DNA from: Dryas octopetala
Taxonomy: Eukaryota; Streptophyta; Magnoliopsida; Rosales; Rosaceae
Length of the DNA: 64,000 nt
Reading direction: 5' to 3'
NCBI GenBank assembly: GCA_963921425.1
Contig: OY992832.1
Location: 2,604,001-2,668,000, forward strand
Shown here: piece after piece, positions 52,195 through 62,201 of the stretch
Position numbering within the stretch: the first letter of the stretch is position 1
Layout of the letters: each line of letters begins with the position of its first letter
Notes under the pieces: generated by a model
What the model was told of the DNA's origin: nothing
Database searches by the model: none
The model's input: the letters and a program-made list of their open reading frames with translations, nothing else
Position numbers and translations under genes: made by a program

Positions 52195-54590
52195 AATCAA
52201 AACTACATTAGTCCCTCATTCTTTGTATAGTTCAGTGTTAATTGTTAATCTATACCAGCTTTGCATTCCCCATATGTCCCATCCAACATTAATACACCTT
52301 CAGTTATCACTTCCATTCTGTATGCAAGGACGAATCATGAGCAGAAGATCCTCCTAGCTCCTTCTGTTATATACATGGTGGTTGACTTTGTGGTGGGAAC
52401 TGGGAAGGTCCGAGTCATGGCTAATGCAAGGTCTCTAATTGTTGTCACCCCCATTCACTTTGTTTATGGGTATGGCCATATATATTTATTTGCTCTAATT
52501 TCTTCCTTTTATTGTTATTTTTTGTATTTCCTTTTCCCTTAGTGTTGGTGGTTCTTGATGGTTTGTTGTTCTTTTCCTTTCCCCAAGAATCTAACTAAGT
52601 CTTTAATTAATTGTAATTTGATCTGACCTAATTAATGTCGTTTCAAATTAACAACATTCTTCTTTAAAGTTGGTTCAAGGTTTCGATCATTGCTTAGGGC
52701 ATTGCTAGGGTTTCGCTAGATGATGCGTTTTTTGTTGCTGCAATTTAAAAAGAAGGCAGGCAAATGAATTTATAGCCGTAAGATATTGATATTGCTTAGA
52801 CTCACTGCAGTGCGGGCAGACATAAGACATTGACGACGAAAAATGCCTGCGTCAATCAGGAAGTGAAAGGAAAAACCACGAGTTTTTTATGGTTATGGTT
52901 CTTGATGGTTTGGCCTTCTTTTTCTTTCCTCTCCGTTATTTTGGGACCTCAAGAATCTAAGACTTTAATTAATTGTAAACTGATCTGATCTTATACCTAA
53001 TGTTGTTACAAGTTGATGACCCCTTTTAACATAAATTCTTTCTTTTAGTAATTGGTTGAAGGGTTGGAAAATAGCTAAAGAGGGAGGTTGAACAAGGCTA
53101 ATGAAATGAATGAGATCATCTACTATTTTATGTGCTTAGTAAGTTTGGGTGCCCCATACCCATATTCATTCGTTCATCTATCTTTTGTTTCCTTATTTCT
53201 TTCACCAACTAAGTTCCTCGCTATTTATTGCTTTTGGAAGTCTTGTACTGTCTCATGTTCTGTTTGTAAGGTGAATTGGAGGGAGGGAGGGGAATGTTCT
53301 GTTCTGTCAGTAATCAAGGCAAGGATGCATCCTTAACCAGCAATTGTGGATTTGTGATTGGGCACACGACACACACAGTACGTCTCTTTTTAAATATATT
53401 ATAGTATATATATGTGTCATGTGTGTGTGTGTGTGTGGAGATATATATATATATATATATGTATTTATTGGGCGTGTGTGTCTGAAAATGTGTCTGTATG
53501 CTTCAAAATACCATGTACTTCAGCACTAATATTAATTGGGCACTTTGGTCAACTCATTATTTGATTTTAAAAGAAACTAAAAAAGAAAGGAAGATTTTAG
53601 TTATCCTTAATAGTTTCATCCATGTACAAATTTTAGTTATTTTTTGCCTGTTACTTTTCAAAGAAAAATAAAATCCATCTGTCTGGCAAATTTTGAATGC
53701 ATTTGAAAATTTATACATGTACCTCTTGTGATTGATTATTGACTACGTAATGCATAATTATCAAACATGTTCACATATATACGTGCATCAAACTTGCTAC
53801 TTAGAGTTTGTTCTAGTACTTAATTTGGGATACTGACTACATACTTGTATAAATGTGGTTGAGAAGAAAAGCAAGATACTAACTGGTTGATCCTAATATT
53901 ATAAAGTTGTGGTGTTCAACAACAGTGACGGCTTCCATCCATGTACATTTACGAGTGTTTTATTTATGCTTTGTGTATGTGTCTCTCTGCATTGTGTGTG
54001 TGTTGCTGCTCCTTATTGTTATTAATGTTGTCTTTCTTTCAGTATAACTACTGGTTTCTGGTTGAAATAGAATCGACTTCACTATCTTAGCTGATGGAAA
54101 CTTCTCAGGCAGAAACCATCCTACAAAGGGTCATGACTCCCAGTTGGTGGCTACAACTACATAAAGGATGCCGATTGCTGAACCAACCAACGCTATCAAT
54201 TACTTCTGACCAAGCATGAGTATATTTGTAGTAGTCTCTATACACTTGTAGCATCTGTTTTGCATACTTAACATTGTGAAGAATACACCTAAATCTAATG
54301 CATATCTGGAACATCACACGAGTTTTCCCATACAACAGTTTTTTTGTCCCTTCGGCTATTGTGTGTAGTGCTCTTGTATCCATTCTTAAAAAACATAAAT
54401 AAATGGCCCCCTGGTGATATGACTTGTTGTAAAATAGGAATTTAAAATTTTTCCCTTTGTGGGTCAGTGAACCTTAAATGTGTTATTTCTTGCTCTTAAT
54501 GTAAAATGATCAGGAGGTGGGTGGTCCATGACCAGGGAAAAACCATCCAGCACAGCATGGAAGAAGCACGACAATTTAAAAGGTTAGCTT
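52195..54590. other. Repeat-derived, no supported gene
   Basis: The first ~130 bases are the conserved tRNA 3' flank shared with the later copies. Beyond, there are two partial copies of a segment (about 52540-52640 and 52890-53000, sharing TTCTTGATGGTTTG and AATTAATTGTAA) and a GT/AT microsatellite. Nothing recognisable as coding. Confidence 0.5.
53416..53462. repeat. (GT)n(AT)n microsatellite
   Basis: A run of GT units followed by GAG and a run of AT units. Confidence 0.9.
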
Positions 54591-54595
54591 AATGG

Positions 54596-54762
54596 TTGAT
54601 TTCACTCCATGTCCCTGATGTTTTACTTCTTGACTCTGGTGATTTTACTAACATGAAATTGCAAGCTATTTTTGAGGGCATGCAGCAACAGTGGGATTTG
54701 TGCTTGTTACAAACCTTAAAACAGGATTCAGTAAAGGAGAATGGGATCGAGTGGAGGTACCG
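54596..54762 (+). other. Exon-like segment of unknown origin
   Basis: Open frame reading LQAIFEGMQQQWDLCLLQT and onward, followed by GTACCG which could act as donor. The composition looks protein-like, and it lies among other captured exons, but I cannot assign it to a family. Confidence 0.3.
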
Positions 54763-55041
54763 TTTGCTTCTTTTCTTTCTTTATTACATATTCTTGAAGT
54801 GTATTTATATCTTACTATTGTTATTTTGTTATTGTTATTCACTTGCCCTCCTAACCCTGAGGAATAATACTCGAGGATTGCCATCTCCATAAAAATCAGC
54901 AACTTCCAGTTTCATACTTTTTTGTCCCCCAAAAATCTTGGTTGTTCTTGCCTAGTGGCTATCTTGGTTCTTCTAGTGGCTCAAGATGATGAATTGGTGC
55001 TTGCATCTTTTCCACCTCTCTGATGCATTAATTCCCTTAAT

Positions 55042-55197
55042 ATCTATCTGGTGATTCCTTGCAGATTTATTTCCATGAAATACCTGATGAATTCATTGAG
55101 AAGCTGATAAGAGTTGTTTATCTATCTGGTGATTCCTTGCAGATTTATCTCCATGAAATACCTGATAAAATCATTGAGAAGCTAATAAGAGTTGTTT
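55042..55197 (+). repeat. 78-bp tandem duplication containing an exon-like segment
   Basis: Two adjacent copies begin ATCTATCTGGTGATTCCTTGCAG and differ at only a few positions. Each includes a splice-acceptor-like TTGCAG followed by an open frame IYFHEIPDEFIEKLIRVV (copy 1) or IYLHEIPDKIIEKLIRVV (copy 2). Family not recognised. Confidence 0.75.
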
Positions 55198-55299
55198 TGT
55201 GTGCAATTGGCTGTTTCACTTCTTCCTTTTGGTGAGAGAGCAATAGAACCTTTTACTTCCTTTTGTATGCACAGATATTTCATAATCTTTGGTTTCTTA

Positions 55300-55303
<4 letters not shown>

Positions 55304-55343
<40 letters not shown>
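55304..55343. repeat. (TC)n microsatellite
   Basis: About 20 TC units upstream of the first TPI-like fragment. Confidence 0.95.
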
Positions 55344-55347
<4 letters not shown>

Positions 55348-55428
55348 TCAGACAAGTAGTGGATTTGGATTTAATTTTGTATTAAGTATCAGATATGTAA
55401 TGGATTTTGGGTTTATTATATCTTGCAG

Positions 55429-55503
55429 AATGGGAAAACTGCAGAAATGAAGCAGATTGTCACCGCATTTTATGAAGCTGAAGTCCGTTCAGAAGATGTT
55501 ATG
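55429..55503 (+). pseudogene. Triosephosphate isomerase exon fragment, copy 1
   Basis: After an intact acceptor (ATCTTGCAG) the frame reads NGKTAEMKQIVTAFYEAEV then RSEDV, matching the N-terminal part of plant cytosolic TPI (consensus CNGT..EVKKIVTTLNEAEVPSEDVV). Only this exon is present; no start codon, no catalytic residues beyond the asparagine. A donor-like GTTAAG follows. Isolated fragment, presumably captured. Confidence 0.7.
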
Positions 55504-56439
55504 GTTAAGTCTTAGTTTCTGTTCAACTAGTTGTTTTAATCATTTATATTACTTCACAACTAGTTGTAGAGCCCATGTCTTGATACTATCTATTAAAGCT
55601 TGAAACACTTCCACAAATTTGAATTGGTGGTACTTCTTGCTGGTAGGGACAACTGAGAGTGTGATGGGACTTCCTAGAAATCTCACTATGAGACTCCTAA
55701 AAGAGGCCCTCTAGCTCCAGTAGGCAATTTGCAATTTTTTATTTACCTGCTACCTGTTTGTCTAAGTGACACCTCTTTTATTCTCTTTTGTTGTTCAACT
55801 TCTGATTTAGCACTCCACTCTTGGTACCGCATTTGTTTTGAACTATATTTGCTTCTTCAAACAAATTGTTTATCAAATGTTGAACAGGATTTCCCTATCT
55901 CATTTTGTATTGGTGTGTTTCTGTTGATATAGAAGCAAACATGGGCCCAAATAATTAGCTTAGGCCATGTCAGCTGTAGGTGGTACGCTTATATGTTTAC
56001 ATGTTAGTAGTAGTAGTGAAGAATGTTAGAAACATGGAACTACATCACTCAATTAAGGCTCTGTCTTCCCGGGAAGAAAAAAAAAAAAAAAGAAGACTCA
56101 GGTTTTTCCCTTCGAGTACTGCACGGTAGCAAGACCAAAGTGAGTGAGTGAGTGAGAGAAAGCCCAGAAATATCATCACACAGTCTCTCCGCCACCTACA
56201 GATATTACTATGCTAAATGAAAAACACGGTAGGAGGATGTATGTTGGACCTTAGGACTAGTCTCTGAGGCTGGATGTTCAAATATGGCATACTAGTCTCT
56301 AAGTACCCAAGTGTTTGGTGCATATTATATTGAAGAGACAATCCCAGTATTGAATTTGTGTGAATTGTTAGATAAGAAGTGGTTTCAGATTTTGTGTCAA
56401 GTATCAGATAAGTAATTTTGGGTTTATTATATCTTGCAG

Positions 56440-56514
56440 AATGGGACAACTGCAGAGGTGAAAGAGATTGTCACCACCTTTAATGAAGTTGAAGTCCCTC
56501 CAGAAGATATTGTG
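56440..56514 (+). pseudogene. Triosephosphate isomerase exon fragment, copy 2
   Basis: Same exon as at 55429 with the same intron end (TTTATTATATCTTGCAG), reading NGTTAEVKEIVTTFNEVEV then PPEDIV, slightly closer to the TPI consensus. The two copies are 1.0 kb apart with similar upstream intron sequence (GTATCAGATA), so the segment was duplicated locally. No other TPI exon follows. Confidence 0.75.
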
Positions 56515-57017
56515 GGTATCAAATTCTCGTCACCCCCAATCACTTACTTTCTTTTTATATTTATTATTATTTATATGTGCTTCTTTCTTCCCTTTATCGT
56601 TAATTTTTGTATTTCCTTTTCCCCTAGTCTAATTTATGGTTCTGCTGCACATTCATTAATCATTTTGTTCTCTCAATTGGAGTTGGGAGGTCACCAAATT
56701 TTTTTACTTCAAGAGTTCAAGACTTTTTGCCATAAGGACTATAAACTGCTCATGATATGGTGTTGGTGTTATAACTAATCGATTAATTACTATAAGTATT
56801 CATTATCTCTAGTTGCTTGTGTCTTTCTTTTCATGTGATCAATGGAAATTAGATATATCAATGTAGTTAGCCTCTTCAGCAATGTAATATTTCTGAATAT
56901 TCCACTGCTCTTGTGCTGTGTTCAAATTTTGATAGATGAACAATTATATTGCTGAATAAATTGACTTTTATTCTCCAAATGAAGGTGGCTTGTTCTAATT
57001 ACCCCATATTACAATAT

Positions 57018-57037
57018 GCTCTCGTAGTTCAGTTGGT
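57018..57037 (+). pseudogene. Truncated tRNA-Thr relic
   Basis: GCTCTCGTAGTTCAGTTGGT is the 5' end of the tRNA-Thr copies, then the anticodon and T arms are missing and the sequence rejoins the shared 3' flank (CTCATTCTGTGTATAGTTCAG). An internal deletion of about 70 bases explains it. Confidence 0.85.
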
Positions 57038-57208
57038 ACATCTCTCTCATTCTGTGTATAGTTCAGTGTTAATTGTTAAACTATACCACCATTGCATTCT
57101 CCATGTGTCTCGTCCAGCATACACCTATTCCTGTATGTTGTTTTGCTTTTAATCAGATGAAGGTGAAAACTCTCACTCACCATAATGCCCCTTAGTCCTC
57201 ACTCACTC

Positions 57209-57247
57209 AGTCTCTCTCTCTCTCTCTCCCCCCCCCCCCCCCCCCCC
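57209..57247. repeat. (TC)n followed by a C homopolymer
   Basis: About nine TC units run into a C run of about 20 bases; assembly length may be unreliable here. Confidence 0.9.
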
Positions 57248-57259
57248 TTCACCTCACTC

Positions 57260-57450
57260 ACTCGCTTTTTCTATCTCTCCAGTCAGTCAGTCTCCGGAGA
57301 GGTCTCTCCTTCCCAATTGGCGATCAAGGCCTGTGTATCATCACACGGACTCCAACTTACTCTGGAATTGTCGCACGCTTAAGCGAGCCAGGGCTTGAAA
57401 AGATCAAAGAGGCCTTCCACTTGGAGTGGAATTCATTCATAGGTTTCCGG
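57260..57450 (+). repeat. Leader-like module, partial copy
   Basis: Shares CACACGGACTC and GAGGGCTTGAAAAGA-like strings with the module at 51350-52080, in the same order. No coding continuation. Confidence 0.5.
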
Positions 57451-58559
57451 TAATTTATTGTTCCAATGACTGTTTGTGCTTGAATATGTAAACAAGTATG
57501 ATGACCTAAGCCTAAGCGACATGGAATATCAAAATGATGATATCACTGCCACTGTATCGTTTGCTGGCTGGTATCTAAACTTGGGGATATCATTTATCTA
57601 ATCTAGGGTTTCATATCATCTGTCATACATATTTGGTGAGGTAAGTTCTCCATTGTATCTAGCTGTTGGCTATTATATCATTGCCAACGAAAAAGGAGAC
57701 AGAAAGAGAAGTAATGACTTGTGTGATTTTCCATTCTGGCAATGATGTTGAATACTCATATAATGCTCTATTTCTTTTTTATGATTGTGGGATGGGTACT
57801 TTTGAATATTGAAGGCGGCGGTTGGTTGATGAGGCAGTTAAAGAGCTATTCAAAGTTATTAGTGCTGGTAATTTTTCAATTCAAAATGATACCTTCATTA
57901 ATGAATTATGCTAGTGAACTTTTTCCACTATTGCTCGAAAGACATTTGTTAATGTCATAATTTGTGGAACTCAGGTGGGCCATTGATTGGAGTTTAACTT
58001 CACTGCAACTTTCACACGCAAAGGTAAAGCATGTTTATTTCATTGAATGATATTAGGATTCATTCTCAAGATAATCAAATGATTTAGTTAATACTTTTGA
58101 ATGCTTGATTATATTCTCTCTTTATTTTGCAGGGAAAGAGTATCATCTAGTATTAATTTTGCAATACTTAATTGTATATGGAACTTTTTAAAATGACAGG
58201 TTTGGATTATTAATTTATCCATTGTGTATGTAGACATATTTCTCTCATCTTATTTATTTTACATAACTCTTTTTTTTTTTTTGGTCAAAAACATACCAGA
58301 CTATTTGGAAAAAGCATTAATACCTCACTTGAGTAGTTTTTGTATTCACTTTTCTTTTTTTGAAAAAAAAAAAAAAGGTTTATTATTCATTTTAGAAGTT
58401 ACTGAATTAATTATGTTTAGACTTGGCAGTTGGCACCTAGATATGAAATTAAAAATAAAAGATCGAATATTCTAAGCAATTTTAGACTTATAGTTGCAAT
58501 TGAACCTTAATCTCTTCAACTTCTTTTCCCACATTTTTTGTTTTTTAAGGTGTGAAAAA
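57451..58559. other. No gene seen
   Basis: AT-rich filler with poly-T and poly-A runs, no recognisable domain. Confidence 0.5.
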
Positions 58560-59300
58560 TAACTTTGGTCCGTTAGATTTTGGCCCATGTTCGGGTTGTG
58601 GTCCAACCGGAAATGGATCAGCTCCAATTCGGCCCTATAAAGAAGATCCAACCCGCAACCGACATTAGAATGGGCCCAAGCCAATTGTCAAGCCCAAAGG
58701 CGAAGTCCAGCATAAGTAACGGTCATTAGGAGGTCGGTGCGTTAAAATTACGCACCGCCTTAATCGCGATTATAAATGGGCCCAAGCGTATTGTCAAGCC
58801 CAAAGGCGAAGCCCAGCATAAGTAACCGACTTTGGGAGGTCGGTGCGTAAAAATAACGCACCGCCTCAATCTCGATTATAAATGAATCAGTCTATGAGAC
58901 CATGACAGACTGAGTTCAACGGTCCCCCTCCACTCGCTAACGCGCGCGCAGAGGCCTCCCTCGATCTCTCTCTCTATCTCTCTCGAAGAGGAAGAGAGAT
59001 CCTTTCTCTTAGTCTTCTTCTCCAGTCAGTCTCCGACGGCATTCCCATTCTGGTAGCATTCCCATTCCGGTGGCATTCCTATTCCGGTAGCATTCCCATT
59101 ACGGTGGCATTCCCATTCCGGCGGCATTCCCACTCCTCGACTCCATAGAACGAAACCCTAATTCCGACCGGGTTAGTATAGTTTCCTCCCTTCACTGTGT
59201 TCTTTGTTTTATGCAATTTCTTTTTGTCTGATTGTTCTTTTTTTCGGGTGGTTGGTTGTTCGGTGAACAACGAGCGAGCGATCGATCAAGGGCTTGAAGA
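58560..59300 (+). repeat. Promoter/leader-like module, copy B with internal duplication
   Basis: Two direct copies (about 58672-58770 and 58778-58880) of a block that has GGGCCCAAGC, CAAGCCCAAAGGCGAAG, CAGCATAAGTAAC, then the inverted repeat GGTGCGT...ACGCACC and ATTATAAAT. It is followed by a CT-rich leader, a 17-bp minisatellite and AAACCCTAATTCCGA. Homologous to copy A at 51350. Confidence 0.75.
59040..59132. repeat. 17-bp minisatellite
   Basis: About five and a half copies of CATTCCCATTCCGGTGG with one or two substitutions per copy. Confidence 0.9.
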
Positions 59301-59345
59301 GTAAGAGGTTGAACTTCAAGCATTAAAAATAACAAAAGATGTGTA

Positions 59346-59700
59346 ATGCCAAGAGGAGGAAGAGAAGAGGTCTCTACCATTCCCATCCAATTCCCTGTAC
59401 AGTTAATGCCTCCACACCACCACCGCCTTTCACATTCCCATTCTCATTCGCATTCCCCAACCCAAACTCAAACTCCCGCCAGAAACCCTAATTCTGACAA
59501 CGCGTCCCCCTTGACGTGCCAAGGTTCCTTCTCGTTTATTTTCACTGCTTTATTTTAGGGTGCGAGGTATGTGACCTGGCTAGGTTGGGTGTTTGGATCA
59601 GTGGCTGAGATTCGAGGACGACCTGGTTAGCCAAGTATTTGGTGATCGTGCATTGGCGCTTGAGGGCTTGAATAGAGGAGGTATATGACGCCTCCTCCTC
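59346..59700 (+). repeat. Leader-like module, copy D
   Basis: Close match to 51650-52030: CCACCACC, CATTCGCATTCC, CAAACTC, GCCAGAAACCCTAATTC, then AAGGTTC and GTGGCTGAGATTCGA. The short open frame here is incidental, as the other copies do not preserve it. Confidence 0.65.
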
Positions 59701-60103
59701 CTGTGAGCTCTTTTGCGATTACTGTTAGATTTACCCTTTACGTGTTAATTATGATAATTTCTTTTCAAAATAGTCATATTTTTCCAAAATTTATGAGTTT
59801 TTATTTATTTTTATTTTTTGTTACATATGAGTTTTTATTCTTTATCTAAATGTTGAGTTGGTAATAATGAATGGCCAAGCAGCTCTTTTTTCCCTAGTAT
59901 CTGAACTGAAGGTAGTCATATGGATGAATGTTTGAAATTGGTATTCACTGTGTGGGAAAACAGTTCTAAAATTTAATTGATTTTTTCCGTACTAATTATT
60001 GATCACTCTCTCTCTCTCTCTCTCCCCTCTCACACTGTTGAGAACAAACTTTGGTTTCGTAGAAAAAAGATAAGGGAGGCGCTATGATGAAATTAAAAGT
60101 GAT

Positions 60104-60208
60104 GACAAGGAGGAAGCGAAGCTGTCTGCTGAGGCTAAGGATCTCATTTGCAAGCTCCTCTGCAATGTTGAGCAGAGGCTTGGTACCAAGGGAGCTCATG
60201 AAATAAAA
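60104..60208 (+). pseudogene. NDR-type AGC kinase fragment (C-lobe exon)
   Basis: Reads EEAKLSAEAKDLICKLLCNV then EQRLGTKGAHEIK, the segment of plant NDR kinases preceding AHPWF, followed by a donor-like GTTAGT. It lies upstream of the piece at 61467, which should precede it in an intact gene, so order is inverted. No acceptor or neighbouring kinase exon is evident. Confidence 0.75.
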
Positions 60209-60350
60209 GTTAGTATGCATGACGCATGAACTCTCTTTCTTTCTCTCTGCATGTATTGGTTTCACGGATGACTTATTTGTTTTTTAAAAAAGTTGACATG
60301 TGTCTGAGTGTCTCCTTATCTTAGGCACACCCATCATACAATATCAATAT

Positions 60351-60424
60351 GCTCTCGTAGCTCAGTTGGTTAGAGCACCTGTTTAGTAAGCGGGAGGTCT
60401 TGAGTTCAACTCTCAACGAGAGCA
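60351..60424 (+). tRNA. trnT-AGT: tRNA-Thr (AGT), second copy
   Basis: Acceptor GCTCTCG / CGAGAGC perfect, D arm intact, anticodon loop TTAGTAA (AGT). Compared with the copy at 52121 there are a C-to-T change giving CCTGT/GCGGG in the anticodon stem (an extra G-U pair) and TTCAA instead of TTCGA in the T loop. Both are tolerable, so function is possible but less sure. Confidence 0.8.
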
Positions 60425-60572
60425 AATCAAAGCTACTTCATTAGTCCCTCATTCTGTGTGCAGTTCAGTGTTACCAGCATTGCATTTGGTTTGTCCATAT
60501 GTCCCATCCAACATTGTTACACCTATTCGGCTATTCCTTATATTGTTTTGCATTTAATAAATTGAAGGTGAA

Positions 60573-60667
60573 ATGACTTATAATCCTGAGTTCACTACGT
60601 GTGATTTTTGTATGGCTTATGCAGACTACAATGTCTTGATGGAGCTCTCTGAGGAAATGTTGAGTGG
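60573..60667 (+). pseudogene. Lysyl-tRNA synthetase exon fragment, copy 1
   Basis: Frame reads [18 protein letters not shown] then [12 protein letters not shown], matching class II LysRS ([24 protein letters not shown], motif 2 region), followed by GTAAGG. A histidine and a tyrosine of the consensus are changed. Only this exon is present, directly in the 3' flank of the tRNA-Thr copy. Confidence 0.8.
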
Positions 60668-60746
60668 TAAGGCGACATTGATGCATGTCTCAAGAACAGA
60701 TTATGAATTTATAATGTGCCTTCAGTTGTGAACATCTGTGCCAAAG

Positions 60747-60747
<1 letters not shown>

Positions 60748-60806
<59 letters not shown>
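60748..60806. repeat. (CT)n microsatellite
   Basis: About 29 CT units immediately upstream of the fourth tRNA copy. Confidence 0.95.
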
Positions 60807-60809
<3 letters not shown>

Positions 60810-60830
60810 TACTTATTCATTATACAATAT

Positions 60831-60904
60831 GCTCTCGTAGCTCAGTTGGTTAGAGCACCTGTTTAATAAGTGGGAGGTCTTGAGTTCGACTCTCAACGAC
60901 AGGA
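60831..60904 (+). pseudogene. Degenerate tRNA-Thr copy with AAT anticodon
   Basis: 5' half matches the other copies, but the anticodon loop is TTAATAA, the anticodon stem is CCTGT/GTGGG (three G-U pairs) and the 3' acceptor strand CGACAGG has two mismatches with GCTCTCG. Unlikely to fold or charge normally. Confidence 0.85.
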
Positions 60905-61045
60905 AATCAAAACTACTCCATTAGTCCCTCATTCTGTGTACAGTTCAGTGTTAAACTATACCAGCATTGCATTGTCCGTATGTCACATCCAACATTGATA
61001 CACTTGTTCCTTATATTGTTTTGCATTTAATCGAATGAAGGTGAA

Positions 61046-61140
61046 ATGACTCATAATCCTGAGTTCACTACCTGTGATTTCTATATGGCTTATGCAGATT
61101 ACAATGACTTGATGGAGCTCACTGCGGAAATGTTGAGTGA
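61046..61140 (+). pseudogene. Lysyl-tRNA synthetase exon fragment, copy 2
   Basis: Reads [20 protein letters not shown] then [11 protein letters not shown], closer to the LysRS consensus than copy 1. Part of the same ~480-base duplication as the tRNA copy in front of it. No further LysRS exons follow. Confidence 0.85.
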
Positions 61141-61466
61141 GTGGCAAGTCATCATTGATGCATGTCTCTAACATGTGCTCTTAGAAAGTTCCATCTTGCT
61201 GCTAGTTCCTGTGGTACATTGTACATACTTCCTATGTTATTTGCCTAAACTTCTGACTTGTCTTCCATATTTCCCATGTTACCTAACAGTTTATTGGCCT
61301 AAATGTTGAGTGTGGTGATATTGTTGGTGTGACTGGTTAATTATGATAAATTCTTTTGAATTCCTTTTGTCTGTTCTTTAGTAGCTGCTTCTGTTTTCTA
61401 GTGTTCATAATGAATGTTCAGTTGTTTACATATAAATATTACATTGGCCTGTCATATGCCATTTAG

Positions 61467-61710
61467 GTTTACTCAACAGTTCAAACTCCAGACGTCAGTG
61501 CTCCAGAAGTATTGCTGAAGAAGGGATATGGAATGGAATGTGACTAGTTAGTTTTTTTGCACATATTTCACCTTATGACATGGAACAGTGATATACTGTT
61601 GTAACCAGATATTTGTATCCGGTGGGTCTCTTGGAGCAATCATGGCATATGAGATGCTTGTGGGATCTTCACCATTCTATTTTGAAGAACCAATGTCAAC
61701 ATGCAGAAAG
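61467..61710 (+). pseudogene. NDR-type AGC kinase fragment (activation segment)
   Basis: First part reads [20 protein letters not shown] then GMECD and a TAG, in place of the kinase [26 protein letters not shown]. After about 65 bases the second part reads [14 protein letters not shown] then [15 protein letters not shown], ending at a proper GTAAAT donor. Defects: the in-frame TAG, loss of the tryptophans, an extra codon in IMAYE, and the changed activation loop (DYIAPE to DVSAPE). Confidence 0.85.
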
Positions 61711-61903
61711 GTAAATTGAATTGATTTTTTGTTTTACCATTTGTATATGGGACATTCAGGTTACTCAATAGGTTTTATAATGCAGATTTAAGAATGTTTA
61801 TAATCCTTATTATTTGTAACTACTTAAATGTTGGAACTTCAGAATGTTCTTAAGCAGAATTAAATATTAATCATGGATTCTCTTGTCGACATCGTTTTTG
61901 TAT

Positions 61904-61904
<1 letters not shown>

Positions 61905-61963
<59 letters not shown>
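61905..61963. repeat. (CT)n microsatellite
   Basis: About 29 CT units between the kinase fragment and the PHYLLO pseudogene. Confidence 0.95.
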
Positions 61964-61965
<2 letters not shown>

Positions 61966-62201
61966 GGTGGTTCTGAAGGAGCTCAGAAATAGCTGATTTA
62001 CTTTCATAATGTATTTAATTGGGGCAATTTCACACTGTAAACTCACCTGCCTCTGAAAGTGATAAAATTCAGCCAAGTACTTCATTTATTCATCATTGTA
62101 TGGATGCTTGTAGTCATTGTCAATTGATGCTTCATTCTTTTTCCTATTCTCCTTCTAATCTGTACGAATTTACACTGCTTCAAATTCGTGATAATGTTCA
62201 G

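Noticed and set aside
54105-54383. 92-codon minus-strand open frame
   Set aside because: No recognisable domain and no splice or start context; could be a degraded fragment but not supportable.
59346-59558. 70-codon open frame starting MPRGGREEV
   Set aside because: Falls in a leader-like module whose other copies do not keep the frame.
62019-62201. Open frame ahead of the MenD-like exon
   Set aside because: It has no similarity to MenD and ends at a splice acceptor, so it is intronic sequence left open by chance.
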